Shown here in pieces: positions 49,823 to 58,719 of a stretch of DNA of 64,000 nt. Both the position numbers and the translations under genes were made by a program. This DNA comes from Patescibacteria group bacterium (GTDB lineage: Bacteria; Patescibacteriota; Gracilibacteria; Peribacterales; Peribacteraceae), in NCBI GenBank assembly GCA_023263945.1, contig JALQTW010000002.1, positions 244,339 through 308,338 of the forward strand, in the 5' to 3' direction. The notes under the pieces were generated by a model, which saw only the letters and a list, made by a program, of their open reading frames with translations, did no database searches and was not told where the DNA came from. Position 1 is the stretch's first letter, and the number at the start of each line of letters is the position of its first letter.

Positions 49823-49842
49823 CCGCGTGCTATCATCTTTCC

Positions 49843-50313
49843 ATGAAACGCTCCGCCTTCACTCTTCTTGAGCTCATCATCGTCCTCGGCATTCTTGCAA
49901 TCCTCTTTTCCACCATCTTCGTTGCTCTCAAGCCGTCCCAAAAAATTGCGGAGGCACACAATGCAAAAAGGAGGCTGGATATTGAAGCCATTGCGAATGC
50001 CATTGTTCTTCATCGTGAGGATGGCGGAACATTTCCTACGGGCATTGATGATCAAGCACGACTCATTGTGACGGACACAACATCTTCTTGCACAGGAACA
50101 TCGTGTCCTTCTGCAGGATCCATTGCAGGATGCATCAATATCACGAATGACCTTCGTCATGAACTGACAACCATTCCGAAAGATCCCAAAGCAACTGATG
50201 GTCGAACCCTGTACTATATTCGGTACAAAGACAGACAGCTAGAAGTGGGGGCATGTAACCCCGAACCGGAAGGAAAAGATTCTCTCTTGCCTTCCATTGT
50301 CACGTATCGGTAG
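49843..50313 (+). CDS. Type IV pilin-like protein
   Basis: 156 residues starting MKRSA, 6 nt after TATCAT; the longer frame translates the repeat array and is rejected. The prepilin motif is FTLLELIIVLGILAILF with Ala at -1. Next come the VALKPSQKIAEAHNAKRRLDIEAI block and a Cys-containing loop (SSCTGTSCPSAGSIAGC). The end, TLYYIRYKDRQLEVGACNPE, parallels the neighbouring pilins. Confidence 0.82.
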   Translation: MKRSAFTLLELIIVLGILAILFSTIFVALKPSQKIAEAHNAKRRLDIEAIANAIVLHREDGGTFPTGIDDQARLIVTDTTSSCTGTSCPSAGSIAGCINITNDLRHELTTIPKDPKATDGRTLYYIRYKDRQLEVGACNPEPEGKDSLLPSIVTYR

Positions 50314-50353
50314 AATTTTAGGCAATCGTTGACCCCTTACCCCCTTCCATTGT

Positions 50354-50884
50354 ATGAAACTCTCTTTCCCCCAGAGTTCGAAGCGTGGTTTCACGCTCAT
50401 TGAACTCATTATCGTGATTGCCATCATCGCAATCATCGTTGCCGCTGTCTTTGTGGCAATTGACCCTGTTCGACGTCTGAACACAAGCCGCAACTCCACA
50501 CGCCGCACAGATGTAACAGCCATCGTGCAGGCATTGCAGCTCTACACAACAGATACACTGGCTGCAGGAAATTCTCTTGCTGGTGGTGTTGCAACACTCA
50601 ATAGTAATGCAAACAACTGGTATCGTTTGGGTTCCGCAAACTGTACCGCTGCATGCGGACCAACAGGAAATACGGTGACAGTAACAAACTGTGTTGATGT
50701 CTCCGGACAGCTGGTTCCAAACTACATTAAGGCAGTTCCCTTCGATAAAGCCGGTGGTTCTGCAACAGACACTCGTTACGCCGTTCGCTTGACCAGCGGT
50801 GCCTATGAAGCAAAGGCATGCAATCCACAAGCAGAAGGAGCGGGAGGATCTGGAACTCCACCAGATATCACGATTTCTCGTTAA
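50354..50884 (+). CDS. Type IV pilin, probable major subunit
   Basis: 176 residues: leader MKLSFPQSSKRG, then FTLIELIIVIAIIAIIVAAVF (canonical Gly -1, Glu +5). The conserved AIDPVRRLNTSRNSTRRTD block follows, then a Thr/Ala/Asn-rich globular part and YAVRLTSGAYEAKACNPQ. It has the cleanest signal of the set and is last in the operon, directly before a strong terminator, which suits a major pilin. Confidence 0.87.
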   Translation: MKLSFPQSSKRGFTLIELIIVIAIIAIIVAAVFVAIDPVRRLNTSRNSTRRTDVTAIVQALQLYTTDTLAAGNSLAGGVATLNSNANNWYRLGSANCTAACGPTGNTVTVTNCVDVSGQLVPNYIKAVPFDKAGGSATDTRYAVRLTSGAYEAKACNPQAEGAGGSGTPPDITISR

Positions 50885-50899
50885 GATAGATCTTCAAAG

Positions 50900-50927
50900 A
50901 ACGCCTCCTTTACCGGGGGCGTTTTTT
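50900..50927 (+). terminator. Rho-independent terminator of the pilus operon
   Basis: AACGCCTCC (50900-50908) pairs with GGGGGCGTT (50915-50923), followed by a run of six T. Confidence 0.85.
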
Positions 50928-50976
50928 GAACGCCGCAGCCACGAAGGGCTGCTGCTCTATTAAAAGGAAATGATTC

Positions 50977-51004
50977 CTACAAGCTATAAGCTAATGCCTA
51001 TTAC
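50977..51004. repeat. Heptamer array at the 3' end of the RlpA-like gene
   Basis: CTACAAG, CTATAAG, CTAATGC, CTATTAC. Further units (CACATTC, TTCATTC, TCAATGC) may continue to 51025 and would include the stop codon of the minus-strand gene (51021-51019). Confidence 0.65.
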
Positions 51005-51018
51005 CACATTCTTCATTC

Positions 51019-52149
51019 TCAATGCATATCGCATTCTCCAACACGCATTGTCATCTCTCGGTTCTTGCCGTTCTTTGCACGAAGTGTGAAGACATACGTT
51101 CCGGGAATATTCGTCGTAAATGTAAATGTTTCTTCCTTGGGTGTAGTCCACTGTCTTATGGACTTCACTTCACCGGTAGGATATTTCACGGTATCCACGA
51201 AAAAGAACCGTTTCGATGCAAGGACAACCGGCACTCCAGACCGTATGAACGAGGGAACTCCCTGCGTGAGGGCAGTCATGGAGCCGAGTCGTTGTTGGAT
51301 GCGGACTTCCTTGGAACAAGAACTCACCGATGATTGCGAGGAGGATGATTGGGACGAAGCTTGTATGCCCGATGTATCCACAAGAGAGACATCACCAAGA
51401 CGTTCAAACGTCACACGTGTATGTCCCACTTCACGCGGGGAAATGGCAAGAAATGATGCGAGACTCATGTCCATATCGCGGTATCTTCCTTTCGGCATAT
51501 ACGGACCACGATCATTAATGCGGACGACAATGCTTTTTCCATTTGTAAGATTGGTTACTTTGACGAGGGTGTTATAAGGAAAGCTTCTGTGGGCAGCGGT
51601 GATCTGATGCATATCAAAACTCTCACCAAAGGCAGTTCCTTTTCCCTGAAATTTTTCCGAATACAAACTTACTTCATGGTCTTCCGTTTTCAATTTTGTG
51701 TCCAGGTCGGTAATCATGGCCGAAAGCTCCTCCGCCGTGAGCGTACTGTCCATCGACTTTGTTGTGATGGGATATTTCTTGAGGACAAACGGAACGTCTT
51801 CCAGGTCAATGATTTCGCTCACTCCTTCCCAACTTTCGGGGTCAATATATTCGATGTTACGCGTCCGAAAGAGCCAGAGGAGTGCATCGCTCATGAGGAG
51901 AGGATCGTTCGGGCGAAAATTGTCGATGTCATTTGGAAGAATATTCCTTCTTTGGCCAAACGAAATCTCCAAAAAGCCGACATCCCCGGGTTTTATGTCT
52001 TCGTACCGTTGTTTCGTGGCAGGGTCTGTAGGACGCTTGATGGTGTGCCACATCATCACGAATGCATCGCGACGGGAAATGGAATCGGCTGCAAACGCCG
52101 TGTTCGCGCACATGAGAAATGCGCAGGAGAGAAGCAAGAGACGTTTCAT
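51019..52149 (-). CDS. Exported RlpA-like double-psi beta-barrel protein with an SLH-like N-terminus
   Basis: 376 residues. A signal peptide (MKRLLLLSCAFLMCANTAFA) is followed by a region like one or two SLH repeats (ISRRDAFVMMWHTIKRPTDP, FRPNDPLLMSDALLWLFRT). The RlpA double-psi barrel spans about 160-260 (SEKFQGKGTAFGESFDMHQ, TAAHRSFPYNTLVKVTN, RINDRGPYMPKGRYRDMD), with the Asp of the NDRGP motif kept. A Ser-rich linker and a C-terminal beta domain follow. RlpA proteins act on denuded glycan strands at the septum. A TATATT box lies 6 nt before the ATG. Confidence 0.8.
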   Translation of the reverse strand: MKRLLLLSCAFLMCANTAFAADSISRRDAFVMMWHTIKRPTDPATKQRYEDIKPGDVGFLEISFGQRRNILPNDIDNFRPNDPLLMSDALLWLFRTRNIEYIDPESWEGVSEIIDLEDVPFVLKKYPITTKSMDSTLTAEELSAMITDLDTKLKTEDHEVSLYSEKFQGKGTAFGESFDMHQITAAHRSFPYNTLVKVTNLTNGKSIVVRINDRGPYMPKGRYRDMDMSLASFLAISPREVGHTRVTFERLGDVSLVDTSGIQASSQSSSSQSSVSSCSKEVRIQQRLGSMTALTQGVPSFIRSGVPVVLASKRFFFVDTVKYPTGEVKSIRQWTTPKEETFTFTTNIPGTYVFTLRAKNGKNREMTMRVGECDMH

Positions 52150-52218
52150 GGGGAAAATATAATAGCCTATTTCTTCTTCTAAAACCCCCCTTTGACATTT
52201 TTCATAAATGAGTACAGC

Positions 52219-53553
52219 ATGAGAGACTTTATGCCCTCTGAAACATTCAATTTACGGGATTTTGCTTCTCATGTGAGTCCTTCTCAAGACATTCCAAATT
52301 ATGCAACATTACTCGAGAAAACCGCTCCGGAATTTCGCGTCTTTTGTGCTGGATTTCGCGAAAGAGTAAGAATATTAAAAGAGGAAGGGAAAAAAGTATT
52401 GGTTGTTCTTGGCACGGGAGGCACATTCCAGTCTGATGAGACAGATGAAGGCAGAGCTCCAACGGGATCCCTGAAAGAAAGTTTCGATGCATTAGGACTT
52501 CCTGAGGATCCTTCCGTTCACCTGGAGCTGTTTGATTTAATGAAATTGGACTCTTCTCAAATGACCGTTGAACAGTGGCGATTCCTTGCAGAGATGATTA
52601 TTGAATTCGAGGAAGAAGTATCGGATATGTACGACGCAATTATTATCACACATGGAACAGACACCATGGCGAAAGGCGCATCGTATCTTTCTTTAATGCT
52701 CAAAGGATTTCCCAAAAGTATTATTTTTACAGGTTCTCAAGAACCTGCCCGCAAAAGTGGGACAGATGCAAAGGATCAAATGGAAAGAAGTATCACAGCA
52801 GCAAAACTCGCTTCAGGAACTAACCGAAAAATTGCAGAAGTGATGGTGTGTTGCGGGCTGCGGGTTGCCCGTGGTACGTGGGCAGAAAAACTTGGTGATA
52901 CAACCGTGAATGCTTTTGGACCTTGGAATCAACCAAACCAAGATTTTGATGCAACGGATTGGGAAAGGGCTACACGAGATGGAACGTTACACCGTTTAGC
53001 ACCCGCTCTATTAGATTTCGGAACGGGAAAAAGTAGAGGAAGTCTTGAATTTGCAACACATGCAATCGATTTTGAACATAAAGGCGCCTTTGAACCATTT
53101 ACGATGATCGAAGAAGAAGCCAATCTCTTCCCCGCGACGCTTACTGATAAATCAACTCAAGCCATCGCCGAACATATTATTCATCAACGCGTAGCAGTGT
53201 TAACCCAATTAGGAAGCGCGACCGCAGATGACAGACTTGTAGAAGTTGCTCTTGCCGCGGCGCAGCATGGAAAAATTATTCTTTTCGAAGCTCCTTTCCA
53301 CGATTCAACAGTACAACCTGGAACATATAAAGCAGGGGCAAAAGTTCGTGAACGACTTCCCAATATTCAGAGGAGACTACCCATCCTCAATACATCTCCT
53401 ACAACATTTGAAACAAAGACGAATTATTTATTGCATCGTCTAGGCATTCGCCCTGCTGGAAACACAAAAGGGCTTGGCATGTATTACAGCAATAATGATT
53501 TGCGAAAATTCTACGATCAAATGGAACAGAATCTTGTACGAGAATTAGTATAA
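52219..53553 (+). CDS. Asparaginase/GatD-family amidohydrolase
   Basis: 444 residues from MRDFMPSETF. The two catalytic Thr motifs are clear: LGTGGTFQSDE (first Thr) and IITHGTDTMAKGA (Thr-Asp). Later blocks are FTGSQEPARKSGTDAKDQ and VAVLTQLGSATADDRLVE. It is longer than a bacterial L-asparaginase (about 330) and carries an N-terminal extension, as in archaeal GatD, but no GatE is nearby. The start is uncertain (TTG 52192, ATG 52219 or ATG 52231); a TTGACA lies at 52192-52197. Confidence 0.8.
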   Translation: MRDFMPSETFNLRDFASHVSPSQDIPNYATLLEKTAPEFRVFCAGFRERVRILKEEGKKVLVVLGTGGTFQSDETDEGRAPTGSLKESFDALGLPEDPSVHLELFDLMKLDSSQMTVEQWRFLAEMIIEFEEEVSDMYDAIIITHGTDTMAKGASYLSLMLKGFPKSIIFTGSQEPARKSGTDAKDQMERSITAAKLASGTNRKIAEVMVCCGLRVARGTWAEKLGDTTVNAFGPWNQPNQDFDATDWERATRDGTLHRLAPALLDFGTGKSRGSLEFATHAIDFEHKGAFEPFTMIEEEANLFPATLTDKSTQAIAEHIIHQRVAVLTQLGSATADDRLVEVALAAAQHGKIILFEAPFHDSTVQPGTYKAGAKVRERLPNIQRRLPILNTSPTTFETKTNYLLHRLGIRPAGNTKGLGMYYSNNDLRKFYDQMEQNLVRELV

Positions 53554-53554
53554 T

Positions 53555-54940
53555 TTATAAATACCGAAACCCATTCGATCGCACGATCCTAATGCCCTCT
53601 TGTACGGCAAACTCCTCTAAAAGCTTCCTCGTCATGGGACCTACAACCCCTGCTCCGTGATCGTTCGAGGTTGTGATGATCTTTCCTTGGAGTTGCATGG
53701 CTTCCACAGCCTTCTCCGTTTTCTCACCAAAGACACCGTTAATATCTGCTTTTGTGAGGAGTCCTTTTCGAAGAAGAAGACGCTGGAGTCGCTTCACATC
53801 ATCTCCTTGGCTTCCACGAGCGAGGACAGATGATGGAAGATGCTTCTCCAGAACGATCTTCGTGACCTGCATGGTGAGAAAAATAGGCGATGCTTCGCTC
53901 TTCGCACGTTTGATTCTCCAGGCATGAATAATGGCACTTTTTGTTTTGGGACCAATGCGACCTGCTCCCGGCGTGAGAGCATCATCAATCACGTGTGTTC
54001 GAAGCTGAAATGCAATGACAGCATTCTTCATCCGTTCATCAAATGCTCCCGTCGTACGCCCGGAATAGTCCCCCAGGAAACGAAGAACTCCTTGTGCACG
54101 ATTGACATTCTGCCCAGTGTCTCCCATCGCCAACTCACCGAATGCAGCAGGAAGTCGATTCATAAGTTTTTCTGCAGCTATGAGGCGAGCGCGCGTCACA
54201 TCATCAGCAGATGATCCATCTCCTGAGATGTTGTGATCTTTCTGAAAGCGTGCAAGAGCCGCTTTTGTTTCCTCTCCAAATGTTCCGCTGGGCTCACGCT
54301 CAAAATAGGCAAGTGAAGAAAGTGTTTTTTGGAGCAAACGAACGGACGCAGAGGAATCTCCCAGAGAGGATGCAGCCAGAAGTAGAGATGATGGAGTATT
54401 CGTCGATGCAGGAAGCACAGCACGTGGTGCTGGAAGGTTTTCCAGCACCAGCGACACCTGAGGATGATCACTTCCAAGTGGATAGATGGTTGCCGTCATA
54501 CGTTTGGAGCCAAATGCGAGTGCCCGTGCAAGTCCTTCCTCTCCGTGTCCCACCCAGATATCAAGGTGAGCAATGGATGCATCGTCGTCGTTGTCCATCA
54601 TGGTGATGGCACTGCCACGATCGTGCACAGCACCAACGCCAATACCGGGGAGATCGATGCGTGTTCCAAACGGAATTTCCTTGGGCGCTGCAAGCATGCC
54701 GGGATACACCGGTGTGCCATCTGCTCCGTGAATCCCCTGCCCATTCATGATGACATCCTCCTCATAACTCCCCAGCACATAGCAACACTGGTCCGGCTCT
54801 GGTGAATAATAGGCGGTGAGGTAGACTTCCTGTTCGTACGGAAGAACGGCAACCTGACCAATGACGGGAGAAACCAAACTCCCAAGACACGAACAGAGGA
54901 GAATGGTAGCCGGATAGAAGCGAATGGGTGTGTGTTTCAT
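53555..54940 (-). CDS. Exported 3D-domain protein with three peptidoglycan-binding repeats
   Basis: 461 residues from MKHTPIRFYPATILL (signal peptide). The earlier ATG is inside the TATAAT box and so is not usable. A 3D/MltA-like barrel (about 35-155: VYLTAYYSPEPDQ, KEIPFGTRIDLPGIG, AVHDRGSAI, HLDIWVG) keeps the Asp residues that name the domain. Three PG_binding_1 repeats follow (SVRLLQKTLSSLAYF, NRAQGVLRFLGDYSG, DVKRLQRLLLRKGLL with GVFGEKTEKAVEAMQ). It is likely a cell-wall lytic or remodelling enzyme. The hairpin at 54968-54987 isolates its promoter from antisense reading. Confidence 0.82.
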   Translation of the reverse strand: MKHTPIRFYPATILLCSCLGSLVSPVIGQVAVLPYEQEVYLTAYYSPEPDQCCYVLGSYEEDVIMNGQGIHGADGTPVYPGMLAAPKEIPFGTRIDLPGIGVGAVHDRGSAITMMDNDDDASIAHLDIWVGHGEEGLARALAFGSKRMTATIYPLGSDHPQVSLVLENLPAPRAVLPASTNTPSSLLLAASSLGDSSASVRLLQKTLSSLAYFEREPSGTFGEETKAALARFQKDHNISGDGSSADDVTRARLIAAEKLMNRLPAAFGELAMGDTGQNVNRAQGVLRFLGDYSGRTTGAFDERMKNAVIAFQLRTHVIDDALTPGAGRIGPKTKSAIIHAWRIKRAKSEASPIFLTMQVTKIVLEKHLPSSVLARGSQGDDVKRLQRLLLRKGLLTKADINGVFGEKTEKAVEAMQLQGKIITTSNDHGAGVVGPMTRKLLEEFAVQEGIRIVRSNGFRYL

Positions 54941-54967
54941 GGAATGTTGTTTTCCTTTCATTATAGC

Positions 54968-54987
54968 AAAAAAAGGCTCTTTGAGCC
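54968..54987 (-). terminator. Minus-strand terminator upstream of the 3D-domain gene
   Basis: GGCTC-AAA-GAGCC followed by seven T on the minus strand, then at once the TATAAT box of the next gene. It would stop transcripts running antisense out of carB. Confidence 0.65.
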
Positions 54988-55086
54988 ATTATCTACGGCC
55001 AAAAAAAGAGTGTTTGTACAGCAAGAAAACTTGTCATCTTTTTCTGTTTGCCAAGGCATAGAGGAGCGCGTAGCCTCTGACGCGGC

Positions 55087-58000
55087 ATGAACGCCGGAGT
55101 GCATCCCCCGTCGGCCCCGAACAACGCGGGGTTGGCTATTTCCCCCTGCAAAACGATTCTCCTCTTAGGTTCCGGTGCTCTGAAAATTGGAGAGGCGGGA
55201 GAATTTGATTACTCGGGAAGTCAGGCCATTAAAGCGTTTAAGGAGGAGGGAAAACGCGTTATTCTGGTGAACCCTAACATTGCAACGAATCAAACGAGTG
55301 AGGGTATTGCGGATGAAGTCTATTTTGTTCCGGTGACACCGGAGTATGTGACACGCATTCTTGAAACAACAAAACCGGATGCCATTGCCTTGAGCTTTGG
55401 AGGACAAACTGCTCTTAATTGTGGCCTCAAGCTGGAAGAGGCCGGTGTGCTCAAAAAACACGATGTCAAGGTTCTGGGAACATCCACGGATGCTATTCGA
55501 AAAACCGAAGACCGCGCCCTTTTTAATGAAGAGCTTCAGAGTATCGGGGTTTCCGTTCCACGGTCGATAGCATGTGATTCCAAAGATGAAGCATTAAAGG
55601 CCGGAGATAAAGTGGGCTTTCCTGTCATCGTCCGTGCTGCATTCGCACTGGGAGGAAAAGGAAGCGGACGCGCAAAAGATAAGGCGGAGTTGAAGGAAAT
55701 TGTCAGTGCGGCCTTTGTGGAATCTCCACAGGTGCTTGTGGAGGAAGATCTCACAGGATGGAAAGAGATTGAATATGAAGTGGTTCGAGATATGGCCGAT
55801 AACTGTATCACGGTCTGCAACATGGAGAATGTAGATCCACTCGGAGTGCATACGGGAGAGTCGATCGTCGTTGCGCCAAGTCAAACACTGGATAACACGG
55901 ACTACAACATGCTCCGGTCTATTGCACTGAAAGTGATCCGTCACTTTGGCATCATTGGAGAATGCAATATTCAGTACGCGCTGGATCCCCTTTCACGTGA
56001 CTATCGCGTGATTGAAGTGAATGCGCGCTTGAGTCGATCATCTGCGTTGGCATCCAAAGCGACGGGGTACCCGCTTGCATTTGTTGCGGCAAAGCTGGCT
56101 CTTGGAAAAACACTTCCCGAACTGAAGAATTCCATCACGCAAGTGACATGTAGCGATTTTGAACCATCGCTGGATTACATTGCGGTGAAAATCCCCCGCT
56201 GGGATTTGAAAAAATTCCGCTTTGTATTGGATCAAGTCACCAGTGAAATGAAGTCTGTTGGGGAAGTGATGGCACTGGGACGAACCTTTGAAGAAGCGCT
56301 TCAGAAAGGGCTCCGCATGCTCAACATTGGTGCAGATGGCCTCTTTCCCATTCCTGTTGAATTCCCCAGTAAAGACACCCTTGCCCATGCGGCCCGCCCA
56401 ACGCCCCATCGTATTTTTGCCGTTGCCAAAGCTCTCAATGAAAACTGGTCTCCGGAGGAAATTCATGAGAGAACAGGCATTGACCGGTGGTTTTTGAACC
56501 GCATGCGTGCCATTAGCGATACCGAACAAGAACTCTTTCAGACAGCCAGTAAAGAGCTGGATCCCCATCTCATCAGAAAAGCGAAGAAACATGGCTTCTC
56601 CGATGCAGCCATTGCTAAGTTTAAGAACACCTCCGTCGAACGTATTCGTGAGGTGCGAAAAGAGCATCATATTACTCCTATCGTGAAACAGATTGATACT
56701 CTTGCCGGAGAATTCCCAGCCAAGACGAATTACCTTTATATGACCTACCACGGAACGCAGAGTGATGTGAATCTGGATACAAGCAAAAAACGCGCGATCG
56801 TTCTTGGAGGAGGTCCGTATTCCATCGGTTCGTCTGTGGAGTTCGACTGGTGCTGCGTGCAGGCAGTGCATGAACTGCAACGTCAGGGCTTTGATGTTCT
56901 CATGATCAATTCCAACCCGGAAACCGTGAGTACTGACTACGACGAATGCGACACGCTCTTCTTTGAACAGCTTACATTGGAACGTGTTCTGGATATTGTG
57001 GATGTGACTCGTCCCGATGGCGTTGTTGTGTCCATGGGCGGGCAGATTCCAAACTCGCTTGCTAAAAAACTCTCGGAAGCCGGTGTTCCTATTCTGGGGA
57101 CTGATCCCAAAAATATTGATGCCGCAGAAGACCGGCATAAATTCAGCGCGCTTCTGGATACGCTGGAAATTGATCAGCCGCTGTGGAAAGAATTTTCAGA
57201 CATGGCGTCCGCGCGACAATTTGCAAAGAGCACCGGGTACCCCGTCATTGTGCGTCCCAGTTACGTGCTCTCTGGTTCTGCGATGGCGGTTGTTCATTCT
57301 GAGGATGACTTGAAGGAATATCTGGATATTGCGACAGACCTATCCACAGACTCTCCTGTGGTGATTTCCAAATTTGAACAGGGTGCCAAGGAAATTGAGA
57401 TGGACTGCGTTGCGCAGGAGGGAACATTGCTGGCATATGCTATTGGAGAACATGTGGAACATGCCGGTGTGCACTCGGGCGATTCAACGATCGTCATGCC
57501 CCCTCAACGTGTGACGATGGAAACCATGCGGAAAATGAAAGTGGTTGCAAAGAGCATCTGTAAGGCACTGTCCATTTCAGGCCCGCTAAACATTCAGTTT
57601 CTTGCCAAGAGTAACCGCCTGAAGGTGATTGAGTGTAATCTTCGTGCCAGTCGCAGCTTCCCGTTTGCAAGCAAAGTGACAGGCGTGAACTTTGCGCAGC
57701 TTGCAACGCAGGCACTGCTGAAAAAAGCACCACTCGACAAACGCTACCAAACGATCGACCTGGATCACGTTGCGGTGAAAGCAGCACAGTTCAGTTTCAG
57801 TCGCTTGAAAGGTGCGGACCCCAAGTTGGGAATTGAAATGACATCCACGGGTGAAGTTGCGTGCTTTGGAACCGATGCAGAACAAGCATTCTTACTTGCT
57901 CTCACAGCTATTGGCTTCAAGCAGCCAAAGAAAAATATTCTCCTCACAATCGGCCGATTGGAAGACAAAGTGGATATGCTGCCAGCTGTAGAAACGCTCA

Positions 58001-58347
58001 TGAATATGAACTACGCGCTCTTTGCAACAGAACGAACACATGAATTTCTCACATCACGTGGGTATCCAAGCGCGCTCCTCTATAAAATCTCCGAACCACG
58101 AAGTCCCAACATTCGTGAATATCTGGAGAACAAACGGATCGATATGGTCATCAACATTCCGCAACATGGAACTTCCACGGAAAAAACGGACGGATACTTC
58201 ATTCGTCGTCTGGCGATTGACCGTGGCATTCCTCTCATCACAAACGTGCAACTTGCAAAGCGCATCATTGAAGCATTGGCAGCAGAGGCAGAGCGTGATG
58301 AAGAACGGGAGCTTGTTTCCTGGCCAGGAATCCTCAAAAGAATGTGA
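55087..58347 (+). CDS. carB: Carbamoyl-phosphate synthase large subunit
   Basis: 1086 residues, full length. The first half has LLGSGALKIGEAGEFDYSGS, NPNIATNQTSEG and the first ATP-grasp (VIVRAAFALGGKGSG, about 180). A central oligomerisation region and a second repeat follow (LGGGPYSIGSSVEFDWCCVQ, VIVRPSYVLSGSAM near 720). The C-terminal MGS-like domain begins near 950. It makes carbamoyl phosphate from bicarbonate and ammonia for pyrimidine and arginine synthesis. The glutaminase partner carA is not in the window. The 125 bp upstream contain no gene beyond the minus-strand promoter. Confidence 0.95.
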   Translation: MNAGVHPPSAPNNAGLAISPCKTILLLGSGALKIGEAGEFDYSGSQAIKAFKEEGKRVILVNPNIATNQTSEGIADEVYFVPVTPEYVTRILETTKPDAIALSFGGQTALNCGLKLEEAGVLKKHDVKVLGTSTDAIRKTEDRALFNEELQSIGVSVPRSIACDSKDEALKAGDKVGFPVIVRAAFALGGKGSGRAKDKAELKEIVSAAFVESPQVLVEEDLTGWKEIEYEVVRDMADNCITVCNMENVDPLGVHTGESIVVAPSQTLDNTDYNMLRSIALKVIRHFGIIGECNIQYALDPLSRDYRVIEVNARLSRSSALASKATGYPLAFVAAKLALGKTLPELKNSITQVTCSDFEPSLDYIAVKIPRWDLKKFRFVLDQVTSEMKSVGEVMALGRTFEEALQKGLRMLNIGADGLFPIPVEFPSKDTLAHAARPTPHRIFAVAKALNENWSPEEIHERTGIDRWFLNRMRAISDTEQELFQTASKELDPHLIRKAKKHGFSDAAIAKFKNTSVERIREVRKEHHITPIVKQIDTLAGEFPAKTNYLYMTYHGTQSDVNLDTSKKRAIVLGGGPYSIGSSVEFDWCCVQAVHELQRQGFDVLMINSNPETVSTDYDECDTLFFEQLTLERVLDIVDVTRPDGVVVSMGGQIPNSLAKKLSEAGVPILGTDPKNIDAAEDRHKFSALLDTLEIDQPLWKEFSDMASARQFAKSTGYPVIVRPSYVLSGSAMAVVHSEDDLKEYLDIATDLSTDSPVVISKFEQGAKEIEMDCVAQEGTLLAYAIGEHVEHAGVHSGDSTIVMPPQRVTMETMRKMKVVAKSICKALSISGPLNIQFLAKSNRLKVIECNLRASRSFPFASKVTGVNFAQLATQALLKKAPLDKRYQTIDLDHVAVKAAQFSFSRLKGADPKLGIEMTSTGEVACFGTDAEQAFLLALTAIGFKQPKKNILLTIGRLEDKVDMLPAVETLMNMNYALFATERTHEFLTSRGYPSALLYKISEPRSPNIREYLENKRIDMVINIPQHGTSTEKTDGYFIRRLAIDRGIPLITNVQLAKRIIEALAAEAERDEERELVSWPGILKRM

Positions 58348-58371
58348 GAAAATATCCCCTCACCTTCTTTC

Positions 58372-58587
58372 TTACATGTTGGAGTAAAACTGCTTCTTCT
58401 TGTTTTCTTTCCTGAATCCCTCTCTCTTCAGAGCACGAAGACGTTGAAGGCGCTTGGTGGGCTTCTTCTTGAAACGACGACGTTCGCGAAGCAGCTTCAC
58501 AAGGCGTGAATTTTGCACCTGCGACTTGAACCGGTTTTGAATGCGGTCTGCAGATTCGTCGCCTTTGCGGATAGCGTAAATGGCCAT
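58372..58587 (-). CDS. rpsU: Ribosomal protein bS21
   Basis: 71 residues, very basic. After a short N-terminal beta strand (MAIYAIRKGDESADR) comes the bS21 pattern of basic helices (NRFKSQVQNSRLVKLLRERRRF, KKPTKRLQRLRALKREGF). Length fits the family. TACATC lies 6 nt before the ATG. In other bacteria bS21 helps base-pair mRNA leaders at the 30S platform, which is of note in a genome with mostly leaderless genes. Confidence 0.75.
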   Translation of the reverse strand: MAIYAIRKGDESADRIQNRFKSQVQNSRLVKLLRERRRFKKKPTKRLQRLRALKREGFRKENKKKQFYSNM

Positions 58588-58638
58588 AAAGCCGATGTAG
58601 CCTACGGGAAAGATGGGGGTATGGCAAGGGGGGGTACA

Positions 58639-58703
58639 AGTTGTTAGTTTTTAGTTGTTAGTTCTTGGTTTTTCTAAAAACGAAGAACCAAAAACCAATA
58701 ACC
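58639..58703. repeat. Heptamer-period inverted array between rpsU and the protease gene
   Basis: Left arm 58639-58673: AGTTGTT, AGTTTTT, AGTTGTT, AGTTCTT, GGTTTTT. Right arm 58683-58703: AAGAACC, AAAAACC, AATAACC. Two further TTCTnTC units reach the stop codon of the next gene (58722-58720). Confidence 0.85.
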
Positions 58704-58719
58704 TGTGGACTTCTGTCTT

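Noticed and set aside
56038-57138. 366-residue open frame antisense to carB
   Set aside because: carB is intact and conserved throughout; the antisense frame has no known motif.
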